Origin: Kitasatospora cheerisanensis KCTC 2395
Lineage (GTDB): Bacteria; Actinomycetota; Actinomycetes; Streptomycetales; Streptomycetaceae
Length of the DNA stretch: 64,000 nucleotides
Direction: 5' to 3'
Assembly (NCBI RefSeq): GCF_000696185.1
Contig: NZ_KK853997.1
Span: 5,220,912-5,284,911 of the forward strand
Shown: piece after piece, positions 24,430-36,803 of the stretch
Position numbering within the stretch: the first letter of the stretch is position 1
How the letters are laid out: every line of letters begins with the position of its first letter
Translations under genes and position numbers: made by a program
Notes under the pieces: generated by a model
Seen by the model: the letters and a program-made list of their open reading frames with translations, nothing else
What the model was told of the DNA's origin: nothing
Database searches by the model: none

Positions 24430-25670
24430 CCGACCCCGAGAAGGCCGAGCCCGGCCCGCGGCACGCAGTGCCACGCGAGGGCATCCGGTCCCGGCTGCGC
24501 GGACGGGCGCTGGCGATCGCCGCCGTGCCGACCGCGCTGCTGGTCGGCGCCGCCTACACGCCGACCCTGGCGGTCGCCGCGGACCCGCAGTCCGGCAGCT
24601 GCGCGAGCAGCCCGGACACCGTGCTCAAGGAGACGCCCGTCCCGAAGAGCGAGATCAAGGTGCTGCCGGACTCCTCCGCGAGCCAGGCGGCGGCCGTCCA
24701 GTCCGGGCAGTCCGGGCAGGCCCCCGCGGGCAGTGCCGCCGCGGTGCCCGCGGTGTTCACCGGCTCGACCGCCGTGCAGCCCGCCACCTACGTGACGCCG
24801 AACACCGGCGCCGCGGCCGGCGGGGTGCAGCAGGCCGGGGTGATCGACGACTGGTGGAACAACCTGATCCACCCGGGCGCCGCCGCGAGCGCCGCCCCGT
24901 CCGCCACACCGAACGCCGCGTCCTCCGCGCCCACCACGCCGAGCCCGACCGCGAAGCCGTCCGCGACCCCGAGCCCGTCGGCGACCGGCCGTCCCACCAC
25001 CACGCCGTCGACGCCCGCCACGCCGCAGGAGACGGCCGGCCCGTCCGCGCCGGCGGCCGGCGGCGGCACGAAGGCCCCGTCGACCAAGGCGCCGACGGCC
25101 GCGCCGTCCGCCTCGGCGTCCGACGACCCGAACTGCCTGGTGAGCACCAAGGGCCTGGCGGCCAAGGCCGCGCCGAGCGGCCACGTGGTGCCGGACCAGA
25201 ACTGGGTGCTGCACTCGACCCGGCTGGCGCTGCACGGCTCGGTGTTCAACGGCGTCTACGACGTCACCACCGAGAGCGGCACCAAGCGGGTGCTGAAGTT
25301 CACCACCGACAGCGTCGACATCGAGAACCTCGACATGTCGACCATCCAGATCCCCGGCCTGACCTTCCACGTGAAGAGCCGTCAGGGATCGACCTCCACC
25401 ATGCGCAACGGCCCGATCACCATGTACGTGGAGAGCCTGTCCGGGCACCTGGCGGCCGTCTACGGCCTGCCGATACCCATCGACCTGGGCCCGATCACGC
25501 TCACCCCGGACACCCTGCCGAAGTGGCTGTGGGACCTGCTGGGCGCGGTGCCGATCCCGCTCGACCTGACCCTCAGCGACGCCAAGGCGGTGCAGGCCGG
25601 CCAGTTCGGCGGCGACCTCACCATCCCGGGCATGCGGCTGTTCAACGACAAGGAGCCGTACGACGGCTGA
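24426..25670 (+). CDS. secreted or anchored protein with Pro/Thr/Ser-rich linker
   Basis: A 414-residue protein whose function I do not recognise. A basic N-terminus and hydrophobic segment (LAIAAVPTALLVGAAYTPTLAVAA) look like a signal peptide or anchor. A long Ala/Pro/Ser/Thr-rich region (about residues 85-235) resembles a cell-wall-spanning linker. The C-terminal 170 residues are globular (NWVLHSTRLALHGSVFNGVYDV to GDLTIPGMRLFND) and beta-rich, with a hydrophobic IPIDLGPITLTPDTLPKWLWDLLG stretch. Coupling to the DUF6114 gene suggests the three products act together at the envelope. Confidence 0.8.
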   Translation: MTDPEKAEPGPRHAVPREGIRSRLRGRALAIAAVPTALLVGAAYTPTLAVAADPQSGSCASSPDTVLKETPVPKSEIKVLPDSSASQAAAVQSGQSGQAPAGSAAAVPAVFTGSTAVQPATYVTPNTGAAAGGVQQAGVIDDWWNNLIHPGAAASAAPSATPNAASSAPTTPSPTAKPSATPSPSATGRPTTTPSTPATPQETAGPSAPAAGGGTKAPSTKAPTAAPSASASDDPNCLVSTKGLAAKAAPSGHVVPDQNWVLHSTRLALHGSVFNGVYDVTTESGTKRVLKFTTDSVDIENLDMSTIQIPGLTFHVKSRQGSTSTMRNGPITMYVESLSGHLAAVYGLPIPIDLGPITLTPDTLPKWLWDLLGAVPIPLDLTLSDAKAVQAGQFGGDLTIPGMRLFNDKEPYDG

Positions 25671-25697
25671 GCCGCCGTCACAGTCCTCGCGCGAACG

Positions 25698-25736
25698 CCG
25701 CAGGGGCGGACCCGATCCTCGGGTCCGCCCCTGCGG
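25698..25736. terminator. bidirectional terminator
   Basis: A perfect 17-bp stem (25698-25714 with 25720-25736) and a 5-base loop between the convergent secreted-protein gene and pyk. Confidence 0.88.
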
Positions 25737-25751
25737 GTTCCTGCGCCGGGC

Positions 25752-27182
25752 TCAGCGGCCGCCGCGGGTGCCCAGGTGGTGGACCTGGACCATGTTGGTG
25801 GTGCCCGGGATACCGACCGGGACGCCGGCGGTGACGATCACGGTGTCGCCCTCGGCGAGGCGGCCCATCTTCAGCAGTTCGCGGTCGACCTGCTCGACCA
25901 TCGCGTCCGTGGTGGCCACCTGCTCGGTGACGTACGCCTCGACGCCCCAGCTCAGCGAGAGCTGGTTGCGGGTGGCGACGTCCGGGGTGAAGGCGATCAC
26001 CGGGATCGGCGAGCGGTAGCGGGACAGGCGGCGGGCGGTGTCACCGGACTTGGTGAACGCGATCAGCGCCTTGCCGTCGAGGAAGTCGCCCAGCTCGGTC
26101 GCGGCGCGGGCGACCGAACCGCCCTGGGTGCGCGGCTTGCGGCCCGGGTTGAGCGGCTGGAGGCCCTGCGAGAGCAGCTCCTCCTCGGCCTTCTCGGCGA
26201 TCTTGCTCATGGTCTTGACGGTCTCGACCGGGTACTTGCCGACGCTGGACTCGGCGGACAGCATGACCGCGTCCGCGCCGTCCAGGATCGCGTTGGCGAC
26301 GTCGGAGACCTCGGCGCGGGTCGGGCGCGAGGCGTGGATCATCGACTCCATCATCTGGGTGGCGACGATGACCGGCTTCGCGTTCCGGCGGGCCAGGGTG
26401 ACCAGGCGCTTCTGCACCAGCGGGACCTTCTCCAGCGGGTACTCGACCGCCAGGTCGCCGCGGGCCACCATGATCGCGTCGAAGGCGAGGACGATCTCCT
26501 CCATCGCCTCGACGGCCTGCGGCTTCTCGATCTTGGCGATGACCGGCACACGAATGCCGACCTCGTCCATGACCTTGTGGACGTCGTCGATGTCCGCGGC
26601 GTTGCGGACGAAGGACAGTGCGACCATGTCGACGCCCAGCTGCAGGGCGAAGCGCAGGTCCTCCTTGTCCTTCTCGGACAGCGCGGGCACGTTGACCGCC
26701 GCGCCGGGCAGGTTGATGCCCTTGTTGTTGGAGAGCACACCGCCCTCGACCACCACGGTCTTCACCCGCGGGCCGTCGACGCTGACGACCTCCAGGGCGA
26801 TGACGCCGTCGTTGATCAGGATCGGGTCGCCGGGCTTCACGTCGCCGGGCAGGCCCTTGTAGGTGGTGCCGCAGATGTACTGGTCACCGGGGACATCCTC
26901 GGTGGTGATGGTGAACGTGTCGCCGTTGTCAACGGTCACCGGGCCGTTGGCGAAGGTCGCCAGACGGATCTTGGGGCCCTGCAGGTCGGCCAGCACGCCG
27001 ATGGTGCGGCCGGTGTCCTCCGACACCTGGCGGACGCGGCGGTACCGGTCCTCGTGCTCGGCGTGGGAGCCGTGGCTCATGTTCAGTCGGGCGACGTTCA
27101 TGCCCGCTTCGACGATGGCCTTCAGCTGTTCGTAGGAGTCCGTGGCAGGACCCAGGGTGCAGACAATTTTCGCTCGGCGCAT
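25752..27182 (-). CDS. pyk: pyruvate kinase
   Basis: A 476-residue glycolytic enzyme making pyruvate and ATP from phosphoenolpyruvate and ADP. Signatures: MRRAKIVCTLGPATDSYEQL, NMSHGSHAEH, ADLQGPKIRL, the active-site region VIAKIEKPQAVEAMEEI with the catalytic Lys and metal-binding Glu, VARGDLAVEYPLEKVPLVQK, and VATQMMESMIHASRPTRAEVSDVANAILDGADAVMLSAESSVGKYP. The regulatory C-terminal domain is complete. Ribosome site upstream of the ATG is weak. The neighbouring ackA and pta use the downstream acetyl-CoA branch. Confidence 0.97.
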   Translation of the reverse strand: MRRAKIVCTLGPATDSYEQLKAIVEAGMNVARLNMSHGSHAEHEDRYRRVRQVSEDTGRTIGVLADLQGPKIRLATFANGPVTVDNGDTFTITTEDVPGDQYICGTTYKGLPGDVKPGDPILINDGVIALEVVSVDGPRVKTVVVEGGVLSNNKGINLPGAAVNVPALSEKDKEDLRFALQLGVDMVALSFVRNAADIDDVHKVMDEVGIRVPVIAKIEKPQAVEAMEEIVLAFDAIMVARGDLAVEYPLEKVPLVQKRLVTLARRNAKPVIVATQMMESMIHASRPTRAEVSDVANAILDGADAVMLSAESSVGKYPVETVKTMSKIAEKAEEELLSQGLQPLNPGRKPRTQGGSVARAATELGDFLDGKALIAFTKSGDTARRLSRYRSPIPVIAFTPDVATRNQLSLSWGVEAYVTEQVATTDAMVEQVDRELLKMGRLAEGDTVIVTAGVPVGIPGTTNMVQVHHLGTRGGR

Positions 27183-27294
27183 ATCCGTCAGTCTATCCGT
27201 TCGTGTTATCGGTGCATTCAGCTCGAATCGTCAGATATCGCCAACGAACATTCCGAGGGGTGGGATACTGACGGGTAGTCATCCCGCGCCGGTC

Positions 27295-28496
<1,202 letters not shown>

Positions 28497-28500
<4 letters not shown>

Positions 28501-30626
28501 TGTGCGCCTCCGTCGGCGGACTCGGTCTGGGACTGGATCGCGGTGATCGCCACGGTGTTGACGATGTCCTCGACCAGGGCGCCGCGGGACAGGTCGTTGA
28601 CCGGCTTGTTCAGGCCCTGCAGCACCGGGCCGACCGCGATCGCCCCGGCCGAGCGCTGCACCGCCTTGTAGGTGTTGTTGCCGGTGTTCAGGTCCGGGAA
28701 GATCAGCACGGTGGCCCGGCCGGCCACCGGCGAGCCCGGCAGCTTGGTCGCCGCGACGTGCGCGTCCACCGCCGCGTCGTACTGGATCGGGCCCTCCACC
28801 AGCAGGTCGGGGCGCAGCTCGCGGACCAGCTCGGTGGCCTTGCGGACCTTGTCCACGTCCGCGCCGGAGCCGGAGGTGCCGGTCGAGTAGGACAGCATCG
28901 CCACCCGCGGCTCCACCCCGAACTGGGCCGCCGTCCCGGCGGACTGGATCGCGATGTCGGCCAGCTGCTGGGCGTCCGGGTCCGGGTTGACCGCGCAGTC
29001 GCCGTACACCAGCACCTTGTCGGCGAGGCACATGAAGAACACCGAGGAGACGATCGCCGCGCCCGGCGAGGTCTTGATCACCTCGAAGGCGGGGCGGATG
29101 GTCGCCGCCGTCGAGTGCACCGCGCCGGACACCATGCCGTCCGCGATGCCCTCCTGCACCATCAGGGTGCCGAAGTAGGAGACGTCGGTGACCACGTCCA
29201 GGGCCCGCTCGATCGTCATGCCCTTGTGGGCGCGGGCCTTCGCGTACAGCTCGGCGAAGCGCTGGCGCAGCGGGCTGGCCGCCGGGTCGACGATCCGCAC
29301 CCGGGCGCCGGAGCCGTCGGCCGGCGGGAACTCGATGCCCAGCGCGGCGGCCCGGCGGTGCACGGCCTCCGGCTCGCCGAGCAGGGTCAGGTCGCAGATG
29401 TTGCGGCGCAGCAGCACCTCGGCGGCGCGCAGCACGCGGTCCTCGGCGCCCTCCGGCAGCACGATGTGCCGGCGGTCGGCGCGGGCCCGCTCCAGCAGGG
29501 CGTGCTCGAACATCATCGGGGTGACCCGCTCGGAGCGGCTGAGCTCGATCCGGCTGGTCAACTCGGCGGTGTCGACGTGCAGTTCGAACAGGCCGAGGGC
29601 GATCTCGGCCTTCCGCGGGTTGCCGGGGCCGATCCGGCCCTCCAGGTGGGTGAGCGCCGCGGCGGTCAGCCAGGAGCCCTCGGTCACCTCGGCCACCGGG
29701 GTGCCGGGGGCCAGCCGGGAGGCCAGCGCCATCACGTCCGGGCCCGGGTGCTGACCGAGCGTCAGCAGGACGCCGGCGATCGGCGGGGCGCCCGCGGCGT
29801 GCGCGGCCAGCGAGCCGATCAGCAGGTCGGCCCGGTCGCCGGGGGTCACCACGAGCGCGCCCTCGGTCAGCGCGTTCAGGAAGGTCGGCAGCATCGCGCC
29901 GCCGAACACGAAGCCCCGGACGTCCCGGGACAGGCCGGCCGCGTCGCCCAGCAGCACCTGGGCGCCGGTCGCCTCGACCAGTTGCGCGACGGTGGGCGCG
30001 GCGAGGGCCGGCTCCTCCGGGATCACGTACACCGGCACCGGCAGCTTCTCGGTCAGCGCCCGCTGCACCTGCTGCTTGGCGCCCGGCGCCACCCGGTTGG
30101 CGATCATCGCCAGGATCGAGCAGCCCAGGTCCCGGTAGGCGCGGTGGGCGTTGCGGACCTCCGCGACCACCGCCTGCGGGTCGTCCTGGCGGCCGCCGAC
30201 CACCGGGAGCACGCTCGCCCCGAACTCGTTCGCCAGCCGGGCGTTGAAGGCCAGCTCGTCCGGGATGTTGGTGCCGGAGAAGTCGGTGCCGAGCACCAGC
30301 ACCGCCTGGCAGCGGCGCTCCAGCTGGTGGAAGCGGTCGACCAGTTGGGAGACCAGTTCGTCCTGGCCCTGGGCGGCCTGAAGGGCGGCGGCCTCGTCGT
30401 AGGTCAGCCCGTACAGCTCGCTGACGGGCAGGTCGAGGCGGTAGCGGGTGCGCAGCAGTTCCACCACGTGGTCGGCGGGGTGGTGGCCGCCCTCCGCGGT
30501 GTGCACCAGGGGGCGGAACACCCCGACCCGGTCCACCTGGCGGGTGAGCAGTTCCATGACCCCGAGTTCCACGGCCTGTCGGCCGTCCCCCCGGTCGATC
30601 CCGGTCACGTACACGCTGCTCGCCAC
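28497..30626 (-). CDS. pta: phosphate acetyltransferase
   Basis: A 709-residue long-form enzyme that interconverts acetyl-CoA and acetyl phosphate. The BioD-like P-loop-type N-terminal domain (about residues 1-220) starts VYVTGIDRGDGRQAVELGVMELL; its P-loop is altered. A DRTGG domain lies at about 225-340. The catalytic PTA_PTB domain covers about 380-705 (HIVLPEGAEDRVLRAAEVLL, YFGTLMVQEGIADGMVSGA, RVAMLSYSTGTSGSG, LIFPDLNTGNNTYKAVQR). It is coupled to ackA by a GTGA overlap. Acetyl phosphate can also act as a phosphodonor signal. Confidence 0.97.
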
Positions 30627-30772
30627 GGTGGAGCTCCCCGTCCGTCTGTCTCAGGCTGCGGTCATCTTGACCATACCTTCGTACGACATTCGGACCGGGT
30701 TGCGGCACTGCCGTTAGGGCCGGTCGGGGGGACGTAGGTCCTCGGTGTGCGATCCGACGGGTCGTCAGACCG

Positions 30773-33241
30773 TCAACGGGCCGGACGCAGCCAGACGGTG
30801 GCCAGCGGCGGCAGCACCAGCTCCGCCGAGCGCGGCTGCCCGTTCCACTGGGTGCCCTCCGCCTTCACCGGACGGGAGTTGGCGACCCCGCTGCCGCCGT
30901 ACCGGACGGCGTCGGTGTTCAGCACCTCCTCCCACAGCTGGTCGCGGCCGTCCAGCCGGGGCAGGCCGACCCGGAAGCCGTGCCGGACCACCGGGGAGAA
31001 GTTGGAGACCGCCACCAGCGGGCTGCCGTCGGCGGCGAACCGGACGAAGGACAGCGCGTTGTCCTCGGCCGCGCCGCCGTCCAGCCAGCGGAAGCCGGCC
31101 GGGACGGTGTCCAGCTCGTACAGCGCCGGGGTGTCGCGGTAGACCCGGTTGAGGTCGCCGACCAGGCGCTGCACGCCCCGGTGGTCCTCGTGCGCCGCCC
31201 AGGCCTCGTCGAGCACCCACCACTGCGGGCCGTGCTCGTGGTCCCACTCCGCGCCCTGAGCGAACTCCTGCCCCATGAACAGCAGTTGCTTGCCGGGGTG
31301 GGCCCACATGAAGCCCAGGTAGGCGCGGTGGTTGGCGCGCTGCTGCCACCAGTCGCCGGGCATCTTGGAGACCAGCGCCTGCTTGCCGTGCACCACCTCG
31401 TCGTGCGAGATCGGCAGGATGTAGTTCTCCGAGTACGCGTACACCATCGAGAAGGTCATCTCGTTGTGGTGGTACTTGCGGTGCACCGGCTCCTTGGACA
31501 TGTAGACCAGCGAGTCGTGCATCCAGCCCATGTTCCACTTCAGGCCGAAGCCCAGGCCGCCGGAGTCGGTGGGCCGGGTGACGCCGTCCCAGGCGGTGGA
31601 CTCCTCGGCGACCGTCAGCACGCCCGGGCAGCGCCGGTACACGGTGGCGTTCATCTCCTGCAGGAAGGACGCCGCGTCCAGGTTCTCCCGCCCGCCGAAT
31701 TGGTTGGGCGTCCAGCCGCCGCCCTCGCGCGAGTAGTCGAGGTAGAGCATCGAGGCGACCGCGTCCACCCGCAGGCCGTCGACGTGGAACTCCTCGCACC
31801 AGTACACCGCGTTCGCCACCAGGAAGTTGCGGACCTCGGTGCGGCCGTAGTCGAACTCCAGCGTCCCCCAGTCGGGGTGCTCGGCGCGCTGCGGGTCGGC
31901 CGGCTCGTACAGCGGCTCGCCGTCGAAGCGGGCCAGCGCGAAGTCGTCCTTCGGGAAGTGCGCCGGCACCCAGTCCACCAGCACGCCGATGCCGTGCCGG
32001 TGCAGCGTGTCGACCAGGTACCGGAAGTCGTCGGGGGTGCCGAGCCGGGCCGTCGGCGCGTAGAAGCCGGACACCTGGTAGCCCCAGGAGCCGCCGAACG
32101 GGTGCTCCATCACCGGCATGAACTCGACGTGGGTGAAGCCCAGTTCCTTCAGGTAGCCGGGCAGCACCTCGGCGATCTGCCGGTACGAGGCCAGGTCGGG
32201 GCGCCAGGAGGCGAGGTGCAGCTCGTAGACCGACATCGGGGCGCGGTGGTGGACGGTGTGCGCCCGCGCCGCCATCCACTCGGCGTCCTGCCACTCGTGC
32301 CGGGAGACCGTCACCACCGAGGCGGTGTCCGGCGGGCACTGCGCGGCCCGGGCCAGCGGGTCGGCCTTCTCCACCACCCGGCCGCTCCGGGTCAGGATCT
32401 GGTACTTGTACCGCTCGCCCTCGCCCAGGCCCGGCACGAACAGCTCCCACACGCCGGACGAGCCCAGCGAGCGCATCGGGTGCGCGGTGCCGTCCCAGTG
32501 GTTGAACGAGCCGATCAGCCGCACCCCGACCGCGTTCGGCGCCCACACCGCGAACGAGGTGCCGGCCACCCCGTCCACGGTGCGCACGTGCGAGCCGAGC
32601 GCGTGCCACAGCTGCTCGTGCCGGCCCTCCGAGATCAGGTGCAGGTCCAGCTCGCCGAGGGTCGGGGCGAAGCGGTAGCCGTCCTGCTGCTCCAGCGGCC
32701 CCCCGCCCGGGTAGGTCACCTTCAGCGTGTAGGCGGGGAACCGCTGGCCGGTCAACAGGCCGGTGAACAGGCCCGCCTGCTGGTGCGTCAGCTCCGCCGG
32801 GCCGAGGGCGGTCTCCACCACCACCCGCTCGGCGAACGGGCGCAGCACCCGGATCGCGGTGCCCGTCGGCAGCGCGTGCGCACCCAGCAGGGCGTGCGGG
32901 TCGTGGTGCGCGCCGGACACCAGGCGGTCCACCTCGGCGGGCGGCAGCGGCGCCTCGGGCAGCCGCAGCGCCGAGCCCGGGACGAGCCGGGCGGCCTTGC
33001 CGGGCCGGACGGTCGTGCCCCTGGCCGGCCGGGGCTCCGGGGCCGGGCCGCCCGCCTTCGCGGACTTGGCCGCGGACTTGGTCGCGGGCTTGGTCGCGGA
33101 CGTCGCGCCCTGCGCCCGCGCGGGCTTGGCCGGGGACGGGGCGCCGGCCCCCCTGACGCGCTCGCCGTTCCGGAAGGTGGCCGGGACGGCCGGTTGGCGG
33201 TCGGCCGGAAAGGACGGGTCGAGCGGACCGAGCGGGGTCAC
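30773..33241 (-). CDS. glgB: 1,4-alpha-glucan branching enzyme
   Basis: An 822-residue GH13 enzyme that introduces alpha-1,6 branches into glucan. A disordered Lys/Ala/Pro-rich extension of about 95 residues (KPATKSAAKSAKAG) precedes a CBM48-type N domain (LGAHALPTGTAIRVLRPFAERV), a second CBM48 (VDGVAGTSFAVWAPNAVGVRLIGSFNHWDG) and the catalytic barrel, with the nucleophile region GLRVDAVASMLYLDYSR, the acid/base in VAEESTAWDG and the transition-state Asp in LPISHDEVVHGK. It is last in the pathway order treS, maltokinase, glgE, glgB. Confidence 0.96.
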   Translation of the reverse strand: MTPLGPLDPSFPADRQPAVPATFRNGERVRGAGAPSPAKPARAQGATSATKPATKSAAKSAKAGGPAPEPRPARGTTVRPGKAARLVPGSALRLPEAPLPPAEVDRLVSGAHHDPHALLGAHALPTGTAIRVLRPFAERVVVETALGPAELTHQQAGLFTGLLTGQRFPAYTLKVTYPGGGPLEQQDGYRFAPTLGELDLHLISEGRHEQLWHALGSHVRTVDGVAGTSFAVWAPNAVGVRLIGSFNHWDGTAHPMRSLGSSGVWELFVPGLGEGERYKYQILTRSGRVVEKADPLARAAQCPPDTASVVTVSRHEWQDAEWMAARAHTVHHRAPMSVYELHLASWRPDLASYRQIAEVLPGYLKELGFTHVEFMPVMEHPFGGSWGYQVSGFYAPTARLGTPDDFRYLVDTLHRHGIGVLVDWVPAHFPKDDFALARFDGEPLYEPADPQRAEHPDWGTLEFDYGRTEVRNFLVANAVYWCEEFHVDGLRVDAVASMLYLDYSREGGGWTPNQFGGRENLDAASFLQEMNATVYRRCPGVLTVAEESTAWDGVTRPTDSGGLGFGLKWNMGWMHDSLVYMSKEPVHRKYHHNEMTFSMVYAYSENYILPISHDEVVHGKQALVSKMPGDWWQQRANHRAYLGFMWAHPGKQLLFMGQEFAQGAEWDHEHGPQWWVLDEAWAAHEDHRGVQRLVGDLNRVYRDTPALYELDTVPAGFRWLDGGAAEDNALSFVRFAADGSPLVAVSNFSPVVRHGFRVGLPRLDGRDQLWEEVLNTDAVRYGGSGVANSRPVKAEGTQWNGQPRSAELVLPPLATVWLRPAR

Positions 33242-33326
33242 GGCGGAGGCCTCCAGGATTCCTGCGAACGGGACGGGGGTGGTGCCGGGAGAGCGGGCCG
33301 CCCGGCCGGGACGGCCGGGCGGCCGG

Positions 33327-34814
33327 TCAGACGGAGTCGGCCAGGCGGTTGATCGCGGCCAGCGGGATCGGCAGCCAGCTCGGCCGGTGCCGGGCCTCGT
33401 ACACCACCTCGTACACCGCCTTGTCGATCTCCAGGGCGCGCATCAGCTCCGGCGAGCCGGACGGGTCGGCGCCGCCGCCGGCCGTGTAGCCGGCGCAGTA
33501 CGCGGCCCGGTTGCGGGCCGCCCAGGCGGCGGCCAGGTGGGCCAGGTGCGGGTCCTGGGCGGGGGAGCCGGCCAGCAGGTGGGCGGCCGCGTAGTCGAAG
33601 GAGCGGAGCATCGCGGCGACGTCCCGCAGCGCGGGCTGCGGGAGCCGGCGCTCGGCCAGCGGCTTGGCCGGCTCGCCCTCGAAGTCCAGCAGCACCCAGC
33701 CCTGCGGGGTGCGCATGGCCTGGCCGAGGTGCAGGTCGCCGTGGATGCGCTGGACCAGCAGTCCGTCCAGGTGAGCGGCCGTCAGCTGCTGGAACGCGCC
33801 GCGCAGCGCGGAGCGGTAGCGCAGCAGGCCGGGCACCGCGGCGACCGCGGAGTCCAGCCGGTCGGCCATCGCGCCGGCCAGTTCGGCGATCCGCGGCCGG
33901 TCGAGGCGGGCGGTGGGCATCGAGCGGGCCAGCACCCGGTGCACCTCGGCGGTGGCCCGGCCCAGCCGGTGCGCCTCGATGGCGAAGTTGCCGGGCGAGG
34001 GGTCGCCCTTCAGCCGGGCGACCTGGTCGAGGGCCAGCTCCCAGCCGTCCTCGGCGTCCGGCAGGTAGCGCTGCAGCAGGCCCAGGGTGGCGGGCTCGGC
34101 GCGCTCCATCCGGCACTCGAACCAGGCGGCGACCCGGGGGATGCGGGTCGAGCCGGCCCGGGACAGCGCCAGGGACAGTTCCAGGTCGGGGTTGGTCCCG
34201 GGACTGATCCGGCGGAACAGCTTCAGGATGAACGCGGTGTCGTAGATCACCGAGGAGTTGGACTGCTCCGCGGTGGACGCCCGGCCCGGCAGGTTCCCGG
34301 GCAGGCCCGGCCCGGGCGTGCGGCGGAAGGACAGCGAGCCGAACCGGTCGCCGGTGGCCAGGTGCTCCAGCAGACGGCCCGTCAGCTCCGGGTCGTGCAC
34401 CGCGTCGTAGAGCACCGCGCCGTCGTAGGTGCCGCCCGCCAGTCGGCCCAGCACCGCCGGCCGCCCGACCGCCGCGGGCCGGTCCGAGCGGATGCCCAGC
34501 AGCAGCTGGTACACGTCGCCGGGGCCGCCGGTCGCGCCGCCGTGGTCCACCCGCAGCAGCAGGTGCAGCAGGGCCGGGTCGCCGACCTGGAGCGGCGTGC
34601 CGATCACCGGGACGAGCGCGGCGATCGGCCGGCCCTTGCCGGCGTACCAGCGCTGGGTGGGGAGCCATTCGGCGATCAGCGGCAGGGCCGACTGGACCAG
34701 CTCGCTGACTCCCGCGGCGGTTCTCCGGACCCCCGGCGCCCGCGTGCCGACCGGCCCGGGGGCGGCGGAAGGATCGCGGTGCAGGTGGGCTTGAGAACGG
34801 GAGGTTTCGGACAT
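33327..34814 (-). CDS. mak: maltokinase
   Basis: A 495-residue aminoglycoside-phosphotransferase-fold kinase that phosphorylates maltose to maltose-1-phosphate, the GlgE donor. It has the N-terminal cap region LIAEWLPTQRWYAGKGRPIAAL and the catalytic loop IHGDLHLGQAM, followed by VLLDFEGEP (metal Asp). The ATG at 34814 has GGAAAGGGAG upstream; an open frame to 34871 is unlikely. It sits between treS and glgB, the expected GlgE-pathway context. In actinobacteria TreS and this kinase can form a complex. Confidence 0.94.
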   Translation of the reverse strand: MSETSRSQAHLHRDPSAAPGPVGTRAPGVRRTAAGVSELVQSALPLIAEWLPTQRWYAGKGRPIAALVPVIGTPLQVGDPALLHLLLRVDHGGATGGPGDVYQLLLGIRSDRPAAVGRPAVLGRLAGGTYDGAVLYDAVHDPELTGRLLEHLATGDRFGSLSFRRTPGPGLPGNLPGRASTAEQSNSSVIYDTAFILKLFRRISPGTNPDLELSLALSRAGSTRIPRVAAWFECRMERAEPATLGLLQRYLPDAEDGWELALDQVARLKGDPSPGNFAIEAHRLGRATAEVHRVLARSMPTARLDRPRIAELAGAMADRLDSAVAAVPGLLRYRSALRGAFQQLTAAHLDGLLVQRIHGDLHLGQAMRTPQGWVLLDFEGEPAKPLAERRLPQPALRDVAAMLRSFDYAAAHLLAGSPAQDPHLAHLAAAWAARNRAAYCAGYTAGGGADPSGSPELMRALEIDKAVYEVVYEARHRPSWLPIPLAAINRLADSV

Positions 34815-34981
34815 GACTCCCTTTCCCCGGAAGCGGGCGGCTGCCCGACGGATCGTGGCCGGGCCCTTCACTCTTCCGGATTTCGACGGCGCGGCGGCGA
34901 CGGCACGCGAGCCGCGGGCTCGGTGTCACGCCTTCGTGTGGATGGCCGTTGGGCTGTTCTCCGTACGCGGTGGTGCGAAGA

Positions 34982-35021
34982 CCTCCGGGGGCGCGCGATG
35001 CGCCTGGCGCGCCCTCGGAGG
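34982..35021 (-). terminator. hairpin between treS and maltokinase genes
   Basis: A 15-pair stem with one G-U pair (34982-34996 with 35007-35021) and a 10-base loop, about 65 bases past the treS stop on the minus strand. It may terminate or attenuate the glgE-treS transcript. The remaining 270-base gap (34815-35084) shows no gene. Confidence 0.55.
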
Positions 35022-35084
35022 GGAAGTCCCGATCGGGGCCTGGGGGATCGTCGGTGCGTGGGCGTGGCGCGGCGGCTCCCGCCG

Positions 35085-36799
<1,715 letters not shown>

Positions 36800-36803
<4 letters not shown>

